Shown in pieces: positions 1-6,471 of a stretch of DNA of 15,059 bases; the stretch's first letter is position 1, and every line of letters begins with the position of its first letter. The notes beneath the pieces were generated by a model. The model was not told the origin of the DNA and made no database searches. It was given only the letters and a program-made list of their open reading frames with translations. The position numbers and the translations under genes are program-made. Source of the DNA: an uncultured Cellulosilyticum sp. (GTDB lineage Bacteria > Bacillota > Clostridia > Lachnospirales > Cellulosilyticaceae); assembly GCA_934725855.1 (NCBI GenBank), contig CAKVCL010000050.1, positions 1 through 15,059 of the forward strand. Direction: 5' to 3'.

Positions 1-629
1 CGAATTATACCTGTATTCCATCCTTTAGGATTCTGTGGATATGTTCCAAACATCTCGATAAATTGGGATTTAATGAGTTCATCACACTCTTGAATTTGCT
101 TTCTACGCATATCCAGTAATTTCTCACATTTATTCAATACCCCTACTATTTTTTCCTGAGTTGGTATATCTGGTACTACTACTTGCAATTTTCTCAAGTC
201 AGTAACAGAAAAACTTGCTTGATTCACTGATTTCTTTGTTATTTGAGGAAGTTGTCTTCTAAAAAATATACTCCTGAAGTAATAAAAGGCATATTGAGGA
301 AAAATAACTTCTTTCTTAGCTCGTAATGCCAATAAATTCATTCCATGAATAATATGCCTATCATCAGCATTATAAATAGCAACCTTTCCTAAATGTTTCT
401 CACTATTAATATGAGACATCAGAATATCTCCATCTTGTAAAACATATTCTTTATACTTTTCAATATCTTCAATATCTGCATATCCCATTTTATCTTTATC
501 TACATATCCATTAGCTATGGTTTCAATCCTTGTTATTGGATAACCACTAGCACCATCTATTTGTTTTATGCTGACTCCGTTCCTAATAAAATGAAATACT
601 TCTTCTAACTTCATCCATCTAGTACTCAT
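1..629 (-). CDS. hsdS: Type I restriction-modification specificity subunit HsdS (5' part, runs off the window)
   Basis: HsdS supplies DNA sequence recognition for the type I methylase/restriction complex through two target recognition domains (TRDs). I translated this strand by hand. It opens MSTRWMKLEEVF and stays open for 209 codons to the window edge. Residues of about 10-150 form the first TRD. They are followed by the typical TRD end and central helix: VVVPDIPTQEKIVGVL, then LLDMRRKQI, then the family hallmark QFIEMFG. The second TRD and second conserved region lie outside. The start ATG at 627-629 sits 4 bases past the hsdM stop, and its ribosome site GGAGGAG lies inside the last hsdM codons, so the two genes are translationally coupled. 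Family assignment is firm; the target sequence cannot be read from this. Confidence 0.93.
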   Translation of the reverse strand, partial: MSTRWMKLEEVFHFIRNGVSIKQIDGASGYPITRIETIANGYVDKDKMGYADIEDIEKYKEYVLQDGDILMSHINSEKHLGKVAIYNADDRHIIHGMNLLALRAKKEVIFPQYAFYYFRSIFFRRQLPQITKKSVNQASFSVTDLRKLQVVVPDIPTQEKIVGVLNKCEKLLDMRRKQIQECDELIKSQFIEMFGTYPQNPKGWNTGII

Positions 630-633
630 CTTC

Positions 634-2091
634 CTACTCCTCCAACATCGCTGCAAGCTCTTCAATTCCTGCACTTACTTCTGCTTCGAGCTTCTTGATA
701 TTTGCAATGATTTCTTTTGGATGAGCATATTCTACTTCTTCATATTCAATCTCTTTGTACTTATTAATAGATAGGTCATAACCATTATTTCTAATCTCCT
801 CTACATCCACGAAAAAGCTTTGCTCAGTCCGTTTTCTATCCTGCTCTTGTTCTGGATGGTTAAATCGCTCAATAATATCTGGAATGTCATTTTGCTCTAT
901 AGGTTGTCTCTTATCATCTAATGAATAACCATCAGCTTTCATGTCATAGAACCAAACCTTGTCCGTTCCGCCTGCACCTGTTTTAGTGAAGATTAGAATA
1001 GCAGTACTCACCCCTGCGTATGGTTTGAAGACGCCGCTTGGCATAGAAATGATTGCTTCAAGCTTGTTGTTATCAACAATTTCTTTTCTAATATCTTTAT
1101 GAGCATTACTACTACCAAATAAAACTCCATCTGGAACAATCGTTGCACTTCTGCCACCTATCTTAAGCACTTTTAGAATGAGGGCTAAGAATAAAAGCTC
1201 TGTCTTCTTTGTCTTAGTGACCTTTAAGAGGTCAGCTCTTACTGACTCATAATCCAATGACCCTTTGAAAGGCGGATTTGCAAGCACTAAACTGTACTTC
1301 TCCATATCTTTGTTATTCTCTGAAAGGCTATCTCTATACTCAATGTTCGGATTATCTACACCATGTAGCAGCATATTCATTGCGCCAATACGAAGCATCG
1401 TTCTATCCATATCAAATCCATAGAACATATCATTGTTGTAGTGCTCTTTAAGACCTGCATTTAAGAAAAGGTCACTGTGATTATCTCTTAGATATTCACT
1501 AGCTGCTACTAAAAATCCTGCACTTCCCATAGCAGGGTCAATAATTGTATCTGTTGGTATTGGTTTCATCAGCTCTACCATCATTTTAATGATATGTCTT
1601 GGTGTTCTAAACTGACCATTTGTACCTGATGTAGCTACTTTAGAAAGTAAATACTCATAGATGTCTCCTTTTGTATCTCTGTCTTTCATATCAAGACCAT
1701 TGATTCCATCTACAACCTTTGAAAGAAGTAGTGGTGTTGGCACTTTAAAAATTGCATCACCCATATACTTTGAGTATGCTGAGTCACCATTTTGATGTAA
1801 GGTCTTAATAAATGGAAAGACCTCATTAAGCACAATGTTATACATCTCTTCTGCTTCTTTGTCTTTGAACTGACTCCATCTTAAATGCTGCTTGTCAGCT
1901 GGAAATATCCCCTCATAAGGTAGTCCTAAGATTACTGCATCACTTTCTTTTGCCGTTTCTACTTCATCAAGTTGCTTAATAAAAAGTAAATATGTAAATT
2001 GTTCAATCATTTCGAGAGGATTAGTAAGCCCGCCTGTCCAGAATGTTTCCCAAATCTTATCAATCTTATTTCTCATTTCTCCTGTTAACAT
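634..2091 (-). CDS. hsdM: Type I restriction-modification DNA methyltransferase subunit HsdM
   Basis: This is the N6-adenine methyltransferase subunit of a type I system, which acts with HsdS and, for cleavage, HsdR. The N-terminal helical domain (about residues 6-150, beginning MRNKIDKIWETFW) is followed by GQFRTPRHI (159-167), the SAM-binding motif I DPAMGSAGFL (185-194) and the catalytic NPPF (272-275). PSGVFKPYAGV (351-361) is also typical. At 485 aa the length is normal and nothing looks broken. The first ATG (2089-2091) has GGGGTGA upstream. An internal ATG five codons on (2074-2076) also has AGGAG close by, so the start could be either. The gene is followed directly by hsdS. No hsdR lies upstream, so if present it must lie beyond position 1. 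Confidence 0.96.
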   Translation of the reverse strand: MLTGEMRNKIDKIWETFWTGGLTNPLEMIEQFTYLLFIKQLDEVETAKESDAVILGLPYEGIFPADKQHLRWSQFKDKEAEEMYNIVLNEVFPFIKTLHQNGDSAYSKYMGDAIFKVPTPLLLSKVVDGINGLDMKDRDTKGDIYEYLLSKVATSGTNGQFRTPRHIIKMMVELMKPIPTDTIIDPAMGSAGFLVAASEYLRDNHSDLFLNAGLKEHYNNDMFYGFDMDRTMLRIGAMNMLLHGVDNPNIEYRDSLSENNKDMEKYSLVLANPPFKGSLDYESVRADLLKVTKTKKTELLFLALILKVLKIGGRSATIVPDGVLFGSSNAHKDIRKEIVDNNKLEAIISMPSGVFKPYAGVSTAILIFTKTGAGGTDKVWFYDMKADGYSLDDKRQPIEQNDIPDIIERFNHPEQEQDRKRTEQSFFVDVEEIRNNGYDLSINKYKEIEYEEVEYAHPKEIIANIKKLEAEVSAGIEELAAMLEE

Positions 2092-2139
2092 TAAGTCACC
2101 CCATTATATATTTTCACATAATTGTATCTTTTTAAACTA

Positions 2140-2168
2140 ATTATAACAATTTTAGTCATCCATTACCA
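2140..2168 (-). promoter_or_regulatory. Candidate promoter for hsdMS
   Basis: On the minus strand a perfect TATAAT (2140-2145) is preceded by TG one base upstream (TGTTATAAT), an extended -10 element. The -35 region at 17-base spacing (2163-2168, TGGTAA) is weak, as extended -10 promoters allow. Transcription would start about 40 bases before the hsdM ATG. Inferred from sequence only. Confidence 0.5.
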
Positions 2169-2258
2169 TCTACTTTCTAATGTTTGACAACTCATTCCAC
2201 ATATTTGCTCTGCTATTTCATTTCATCAATATGGTATGACTTAGTTAATATAAAACTC

Positions 2259-2314
2259 AAAAAATGGTGACTACAAGATAGCCTAAATAGACTTAAATCT
2301 TAAAGTCACCATTT
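2259..2314 (-). terminator. Long hairpin with T-tract between the VOC gene and hsdM
   Basis: AAATGGTGACT (2262-2272) and AGTCACCATTT (2304-2314) form a perfect 11-bp inverted repeat. After a 2-base internal loop an inner AAGAT/ATCTT pair (2275-2279, 2297-2301) extends it. Read on the minus strand the stem ends in a run of six T (2259-2264), so it could end transcripts arriving from the VOC gene before the hsdM promoter. A small repeated element is the alternative. Confidence 0.5.
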
Positions 2315-2359
2315 GGTAGTTTCTCATATATAATAAACAAGATATCCATTCATATACCA

Positions 2360-2446
2360 TCAATCAAAATCCTCCATGGCATCTGAAAAACTGGTATATC
2401 TTTTGGTATTAGGCTCCTTGCTAATTCTTAGCGTAAAATAAATATA
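2360..2446 (-). pseudogene. Possible 3' end of an unidentified broken gene
   Basis: A 28-codon open stretch without a start codon reads, in two pieces, YIYFTLRISKEPNTK and RYTSFSDAMEDFD, then stops (TGA at 2360-2362). The charged, acidic C-terminus looks like a real protein end, reminiscent of small antitoxin-type proteins, but I do not recognise a family. A stop codon (2447-2449) lies just upstream in frame. It lies between the VOC stop and the long hairpin. An 8-bp inverted repeat, ATATACCA/TGGTATAT (2352-2359, 2392-2399), overlaps it. Chance cannot be excluded. Confidence 0.2.
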
Positions 2447-2491
2447 TCATATACTTTGCATTTTCACTTCACCCATCCAATAAGAAGTTGC

Positions 2492-2911
2492 TTATTCTCC
2501 GCCAAGATTATCACTACCAATTTCTAAAAGATTTCCTTCTGGGTCCGCCACATAAAAATTTCTTATTCCAAAAGGATATGTAATTGGCCCACCAGCCGGA
2601 AATTTTACATTCAGTTTAGATAGTCTGGCATATTCTGCATCAACGTCTGTATAAGTTGGTAACCACATACCAATCTCAAATGTTTGATTTATTCCATAAG
2701 GAGGTTTATATTCTTCATTCATTGCCTTTACAAATTCTTCTCTACTATACATGAAGAATGATAGTCTTCCACTCGCCGTAACAAACTCTGCAAATGCTCC
2801 ACCATCCCAATTGGTTTCAAAGCCTAAAATATCTCTATAGAATTCAACCATTTTTGTCATATCTTCTGCCAAAATACAAACACCTGTTCTTACATTTTTA
2901 CCGTTCATCAT
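2492..2911 (-). CDS. VOC-superfamily protein (glyoxalase/bleomycin-resistance/dioxygenase fold)
   Basis: A 139-aa protein of the vicinal oxygen chelate superfamily. The two halves of the paired beta-alpha-beta fold are visible. MVEFYRDILGFE (residues 21-32) is the standard helix and turn of the first half. FYVADPEGNLLEI (119-131) is the standard end of the second, with Glu130 in the usual metal-ligand position. Family members include lyases, dioxygenases and antibiotic-binding proteins; substrate cannot be told from sequence. Two ATGs lie in a row (2909-2911 and 2906-2908) behind GGAGA, and either could serve. It stands alone: the next gene upstream on the same strand is the PhzF fragment. 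Length is normal and there is no sign of decay. Confidence 0.85.
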   Translation of the reverse strand: MMNGKNVRTGVCILAEDMTKMVEFYRDILGFETNWDGGAFAEFVTASGRLSFFMYSREEFVKAMNEEYKPPYGINQTFEIGMWLPTYTDVDAEYARLSKLNVKFPAGGPITYPFGIRNFYVADPEGNLLEIGSDNLGGE

Positions 2912-3052
2912 TGATTCTCCTTTTTGAGGTTATTTCACTATACCCTTTACTATTTTTAATAAATGTATCTCATCACATATTGACTCATCAGATTTTGATT
3001 CCAGCATTAAAATTCAAGAAATTCAACACATTCTATGTAATGCAACTAATAG
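2912..3052 (-). other. Gap between VOC gene and PhzF fragment
   Basis: This stretch should hold the VOC promoter. The GGAGA ribosome site is at about 2916-2920. A 25-codon frame (2930-3007, ATG to TAA, opening MLESKSDES) ends just before that site. It has no clear ribosome site and no recognisable similarity, so I do not call it a gene. I see no strong promoter match. Confidence 0.3.
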
Positions 3053-3232
3053 TTAATCTTCAACTATCCCTGCTCTTCCAATTTCATTACCTTGTTCAAC
3101 TTTAAGCATCTGATTTTCTTTAGAGGAACAAATATACTTTTGGTAATATGCACCCATTGCACCTGATACAGTTCCTGTAACCGCATCCTCTATCGTTCCA
3201 GAAAATGGAGATGAAAAATGTCTTGCATGCAT
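3053..3232 (-). pseudogene. PhzF-family (phenazine biosynthesis-like/isomerase) C-terminal fragment
   Basis: Hand translation gives 59 residues containing [17 protein letters not shown] then [10 protein letters not shown]. This matches the PhzF-family C-terminal signature (R-F-P-x-x-G-x-x-EDPVTGSAHG-LG-Y) with Ala replacing Pro and Val-Ser in place of Ala-His. It goes on to [18 protein letters not shown] and stops. Intact PhzF proteins are roughly 260-300 aa, so the whole N-terminal domain is gone, as are the last strands. A TAA codon (3233-3235) sits directly upstream in frame, followed after a few bases by the end of the XRE gene. The fragment is non-functional; the original was probably a stand-alone epimerase/isomerase-like enzyme. 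Confidence 0.75.
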
Positions 3233-3247
3233 TTAATAGGTTTCAGA

Positions 3248-3679
3248 TTATTCATTATCTCTTTGCTCTTTTTGACTCATATAAGTACTTACTGCAGCTA
3301 CCCCAATGCCAAGCAATACCCATTTAATGGCTGCCTCACAAAACTCTTTGAATGCCCCTCCAAGAATCATGCTAAAAGCATAGATTACTCCAACAACCGT
3401 AACTAAAATACCTGTTGTAAGAATCAATCTACTATTAACCTGTGAATTCTTAGCATCCTTTTTTACCTTATCTGTCATTTTCGAATCTCCTTTCACCAAT
3501 TCGTCTAAACTAATATTGTAGAGATTACTAAGATTTATTAAGCTTGCAATATCAGGTAATGATTTGCCATTTTCCCAATGAGAAAGTGTTACTCTAGATA
3601 CCATAATTCTCTCTGTGACCTGTTCCTGAGTCATTCCTGTATTTTTTCTCGCCTCTTTAAGTCTTTTACAAATTTCCAT
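3248..3679 (-). CDS. XRE-family HTH regulator with two C-terminal membrane helices
   Basis: A 143-aa protein. Residues 4-60 are a Cro/C1-type helix-turn-helix (MTQEQVTERIMVSRVTLSHW is the two-helix core), ending in the common SLDELVKGD. A charged linker (66-82) leads to two hydrophobic segments, about 85-107 and 115-134, and a charged tail. Membrane-tethered XRE regulators of this design are common in Firmicutes; their signals are mostly unknown. The ribosome site AAAGGAGA lies 8 bases before the ATG. A good promoter and a palindrome lie upstream, suggesting self-regulation (inference). No partner gene is left next to it: the downstream neighbour is a PhzF fragment and the upstream neighbour a DUF218-like fragment. 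Confidence 0.88.
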   Translation of the reverse strand: MEICKRLKEARKNTGMTQEQVTERIMVSRVTLSHWENGKSLPDIASLINLSNLYNISLDELVKGDSKMTDKVKKDAKNSQVNSRLILTTGILVTVVGVIYAFSMILGGAFKEFCEAAIKWVLLGIGVAAVSTYMSQKEQRDNE

Positions 3680-3705
3680 TTCTTAGTTCTCCTTTACACA
3701 GTTTG

Positions 3706-3735
3706 AGTTTATTCAAAAATGACATTCCCTGTCGA
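3706..3735 (-). promoter_or_regulatory. Candidate promoter of the XRE-membrane regulator
   Basis: On the minus strand TCGACA (3730-3735, 5/6 to the -35 consensus) and TAAACT (3706-3711, 4/6 to the -10) are 18 bases apart, ending about 27 bases before the ATG. A short GACA/TGTC dyad spans the -35 box. Sequence match only. Confidence 0.4.
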
Positions 3736-3765
3736 TAAAATCTCATTTACATGACCTATTTTCTA

Positions 3766-3785
3766 ATGTAAAAATTGTTTTACAT
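3766..3785. promoter_or_regulatory. 20-bp palindrome upstream of the XRE gene (candidate operator)
   Basis: ATGTAAAA-ATTG-TTTTACAT is a perfect 8-bp inverted repeat with a 4-base spacer, about 90 bases before the XRE start and 30 bases upstream of its candidate -35 box. A related half-site, TTTACATG, lies at 3747-3753. The shape fits a dimeric repressor or activator site. Which protein binds is unknown. Confidence 0.4.
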
Positions 3786-3858
3786 CATCGTTATCAATGT
3801 GTTTTTCGACGTATAGATAGAAAATCTAAATTTGACTCCAAATATTTTCTTTCATTTT

Positions 3859-3925
3859 TTATAATGCAACAAGCCTTCCATTAGTATATCTTAATTTTTG
3901 TAATACTTCTCAATCCAAAACCTTT
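3859..3925 (-). pseudogene. Possible fragment of a sensor-kinase GHKL ATPase domain
   Basis: The minus strand reads KGFGLRSITKI, which resembles the G2 box (GxGLxSI) near the C-terminus of GHKL-type histidine kinases. After a frameshift it continues RYTNGRLVAL and stops. Only some 20 residues are left, split over two frames, with no start. It lies directly downstream of the DUF218-like fragment. The match is short, so this is a suggestion only. Confidence 0.22.
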
Positions 3926-3928
3926 AAT

Positions 3929-4261
3929 TCATTTATTCTCACTTGTCTTTTTAATAAAGTGTCGTAATCGCTTTTGAAATTCATTCGACCTTTTTCTTGC
4001 TGCGTCTATGTATGCAATTCGGATACGCTTATAGTCTGCTTCACATCCATATACATTGCGAATATATCTTTGAAAAATTTCTGCTTCTGGCAAATCTGCA
4101 GTTTCAATTTCTGTATACTCCTAGTGAACTCTCTTTCTAAATGTCTCCGTTGTGTGAGCTGCACCACCAACAATAACATATTTTTTGGCAATTTTATCAT
4201 TAATTGCATTTGCCAAAACATCCCCTCCTGCAAGAATACTCCCTCCACCACAAATTCCGAT
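3929..4261 (-). pseudogene. DUF218/YdcF-like protein remnant with in-frame stop
   Basis: One reading frame runs from 4261 to the TGA at 3929-3931, broken once by TAG at 4121-4123. Before the TAG it reads GICGGGSILAGGDVLANAI, then KKYVIVGGAAHTTETFRKRVH. After it comes EYTEIETADLPEAEIF, then NVYGCEADY and a basic tail. The GG-x-x-HTTE-x-R, EIET-x-x-(M/L)PEAE and YG-x-x-AD blocks recall DUF218 (YdcF/SanA-like) proteins of clostridia. The N-terminus is absent (TAA at 4262-4264) and the part after EADY is shorter than I would expect, so there is probably an internal deletion too. An overlapping open frame at 4006-4251 on the same strand is a shadow of this remnant. Confidence 0.6.
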
Positions 4262-4278
4262 TTACTTTATTATACACT

Positions 4279-4313
4279 AATAGGATTAGACATACTGCCC
4301 AATCCTATTTTAA
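4279..4313. terminator. Hairpin downstream of the ABC permease gene
   Basis: AATAGGATT (4279-4287) pairs perfectly with AATCCTATT (4301-4309) over a 13-base loop. The T-tract (TTTT) is on the plus side. On the minus strand, where the ABC operon ends at 4383, the tail is not T-rich, so this is at best a weak terminator for that operon. No other terminator is evident between 4279 and 4383. Confidence 0.35.
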
Positions 4314-4382
4314 ATTATTAAAATATTTTATATTTCCCTTTTTGTCATTTCTTTTTTATCTCTTTTCTTTACCATATTGCTA

Positions 4383-5594
4383 TTAAGCCTTCATTCTTCT
4401 TGACCAAGCCTTTATAGCAAATGGCGTGCAAGAAATTCCAATCAAAACAGGAATAGTAATAAGTAAATATGGTGACCAAATAAGCTTTCCAAAAATACTA
4501 AAAGTATTCGTTCTGAAAATATCTGTTGAACTTCCCACCAATGGTATTAAATCTAATGCTTTTTGCATCCCATAAGGAAGATATTCTGCAACCATCATCG
4601 GTCCATATACAACAGCCAAACTAAGCAGTAAGGCAAGTACATCATTTTTTATAGCTGCTGATATAAACATGACAATCCCGGCAAATCCGATTGCTCCGAG
4701 CAACGCAAAAGCGTATTCATAAATTTCTGCCTGCAACATATTCATAGGTGCAATAGCAATCAGCTTAATATTCTGAATCGGCATATCCCAGCCTGCACTT
4801 CCCATGAAGAATAACTGTGATATGATATTAGAAACAGCAAGTAGTGTAAATAACTCCACTGTAAATGCTAATCCGGTAAAAATTTTGGCAAGAGCGATTT
4901 TCTCCCAACCATTTTGGGTTGTCAATACTAAGGCGCTTGTATGATCATGCCATTCGCCCGCAAATAAAGAGGACAAAACAATACCGAGAAACAATGCCAT
5001 CACAACACCTATATCAGCAACCATACTTCCAAGAAGCTGTGACCAGCCTTCAACCCATTCATAATGAAATGGTTTTTGTACCTTTCTCTCTATACAATGT
5101 AAATACTCTTTTTGAGTTCCTACCTGACCACTGATCTCCAAAAACTCATCAAGCGCCTGCTGTCTTCTTTCATAGAAGCCCGTTAACTTATCCGGATCAA
5201 CATAGCTAATCATCGTTTTATAATTACTAGTGTCCTTAAGTTCCGGATACAACGTTCTAAGCCAGCTATCGACTATTTGCCAATCTGTTTTTTTCAGTTC
5301 TTTCTCCATACCTGAACCTTCCATTTGCTGATAATCTCTTACGATTTGCTGTAAGGTTTCATCTGTCAATTCTCCACCAAATGAACGGGCATATTCTTGA
5401 CTATCCTTTATAACTGTATATCCATCAAAATTATTGCCAAAAGCACTTGTATAGTCATCTGAACTGCCAAAACCGAACCATTGAAACCAAAGTATGTTCC
5501 CCAAAATGATGCAGTAAAGAAAACATAATACCACACATATTTTAACCGTTTTCTTTCGCCATAACTTTTTATGCTCTAACCAAAATAATTCCAT
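4383..5594 (-). CDS. ABC-2 type transporter permease
   Basis: A 403-aa integral membrane protein, last gene of the sigma/ABC operon. It has one N-terminal helix (about residues 18-38) after a basic start, then a large hydrophilic domain (about 40-185) that would face outside. Five or more further helices follow at about 190-212, 235-260, 290-312, 316-335 and 372-392. A single helix, a large loop and a helical bundle is the ABC-2/bacitracin-exporter-like permease layout. Its ATG lies one base after the TAG of the ATPase gene, so the two are co-translated and almost certainly form one transporter. The substrate is unknown; export of a toxic amphiphile or envelope stress relief is an inference from the sigma factor in the same operon. 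Confidence 0.85.
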   Translation of the reverse strand: MELFWLEHKKLWRKKTVKICVVLCFLYCIILGNILWFQWFGFGSSDDYTSAFGNNFDGYTVIKDSQEYARSFGGELTDETLQQIVRDYQQMEGSGMEKELKKTDWQIVDSWLRTLYPELKDTSNYKTMISYVDPDKLTGFYERRQQALDEFLEISGQVGTQKEYLHCIERKVQKPFHYEWVEGWSQLLGSMVADIGVVMALFLGIVLSSLFAGEWHDHTSALVLTTQNGWEKIALAKIFTGLAFTVELFTLLAVSNIISQLFFMGSAGWDMPIQNIKLIAIAPMNMLQAEIYEYAFALLGAIGFAGIVMFISAAIKNDVLALLLSLAVVYGPMMVAEYLPYGMQKALDLIPLVGSSTDIFRTNTFSIFGKLIWSPYLLITIPVLIGISCTPFAIKAWSRRMKA

Positions 5595-5595
5595 T

Positions 5596-6471
5596 CTATT
5601 TCATTCCTTCCTCTGCCCCAAAATAATATAAATAAAGGTCTTCCAATGTAGCTTCACAAGGAACCGCTCGCTCACTAGGCATATTGTCTGAAATAATACG
5701 CAATATGATTTCATTTCCTTCGTGCCGTAAATTAGCAACCGTTGTTTTTGTCTGCCATTTTCTAGCTTCTTGTGGATGAGCAGAAATCTCCCAAACCTTA
5801 CCATTTACCTTGTAAGTCAGTTCAGGAACCGTACCTTGCAATACAAATTTTCCTTTTTTCATTAATAGCACTTCATTTGCTATCGCTTCTATGTCCGATA
5901 CAATATGCGTTGAAAGAATTACAATTTTATCTTCTGCATACTCTGAAATCAGATTACGAAAACGGACACGCTCTTTTGGATCAAGTCCCGCAGTCGGCTC
6001 ATCTAAAATTAAAATTTTGGGATTATTAAGTAACGCCTGTGCAATGCCTACTCTCTGTTTCATCCCACCAGAAAAAGTTTTTACTTTTTTGTTTGCCACG
6101 TGGCTTAAATGAACTACTTCCAACCATTGGGACACACGTTTTTTTGCAACATTCCTTGGTATTCCTTTAAGTACTGCAATATATATTAAAAATTCCATGG
6201 CAGTATAATTTGGATAGTATCCGAAATCCTGTGGCAAATAGCCCAATAGATTTCGGTAATCTGCTCCCATGGAAGTTACTTCTTTTCCATTCAACAATAC
6301 CTCTCCTGATGTTGACTCCAAAATAGCGCATAACATACGCATCAATGTTGTTTTACCTGCACCGTTAGCCCCCAAAAGACCATATATACCTGGCTTTAAG
6401 GTTGCACTAACACAATCTACCGCTATTTTACTACCATACTGTTTTGTTAAACGATCAAGCGACAATTCCAT
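5596..6471 (-). CDS. ABC transporter ATP-binding protein
   Basis: A 291-aa nucleotide-binding subunit with every key motif: Walker A GANGAGKTT (34-42), Q-loop Gln81 in GYLPQDFG, signature FSGGMKQR (133-140), Walker B and D-loop ILILDEPTAGLD (153-164) and the H-loop His in STHIVSD (187-193). A C-terminal extension of about 80 residues ends in the TLEDLYLYYFG block common to ABC-2 exporters of the BcrA/CcmA type. It energises the permease that follows. Its ATG lies inside the end of the upstream membrane-protein gene (17-base overlap), with AGGAAGGAAAG as ribosome site. It appears intact and functional. Confidence 0.95.
   Translation of the reverse strand: MELSLDRLTKQYGSKIAVDCVSATLKPGIYGLLGANGAGKTTLMRMLCAILESTSGEVLLNGKEVTSMGADYRNLLGYLPQDFGYYPNYTAMEFLIYIAVLKGIPRNVAKKRVSQWLEVVHLSHVANKKVKTFSGGMKQRVGIAQALLNNPKILILDEPTAGLDPKERVRFRNLISEYAEDKIVILSTHIVSDIEAIANEVLLMKKGKFVLQGTVPELTYKVNGKVWEISAHPQEARKWQTKTTVANLRHEGNEIILRIISDNMPSERAVPCEATLEDLYLYYFGAEEGMK

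Noticed and set aside
2794..3105. 103-codon plus-strand frame, Leu/His/Phe-rich
   Set aside because: Antisense to the VOC start, the gap and the PhzF fragment; its composition is that of reverse-complement AT-rich coding DNA.
4006..4251. 81-codon minus-strand frame starting MVEGVFLQ
   Set aside because: It is the neighbouring frame of the DUF218-like remnant; its residues have no sensible pattern, while the adjacent frame reads conserved blocks on both sides of one TAG.
3974..4321. 115-codon plus-strand frame, Cys/Phe/Ile-rich
   Set aside because: Antisense shadow of the DUF218-like remnant, without ribosome site or conserved motif.
5891..6112. Plus-strand frames inside the ABC ATPase gene
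   Set aside because: Antisense to an intact ATPase with all motifs; no ribosome site or family pattern.
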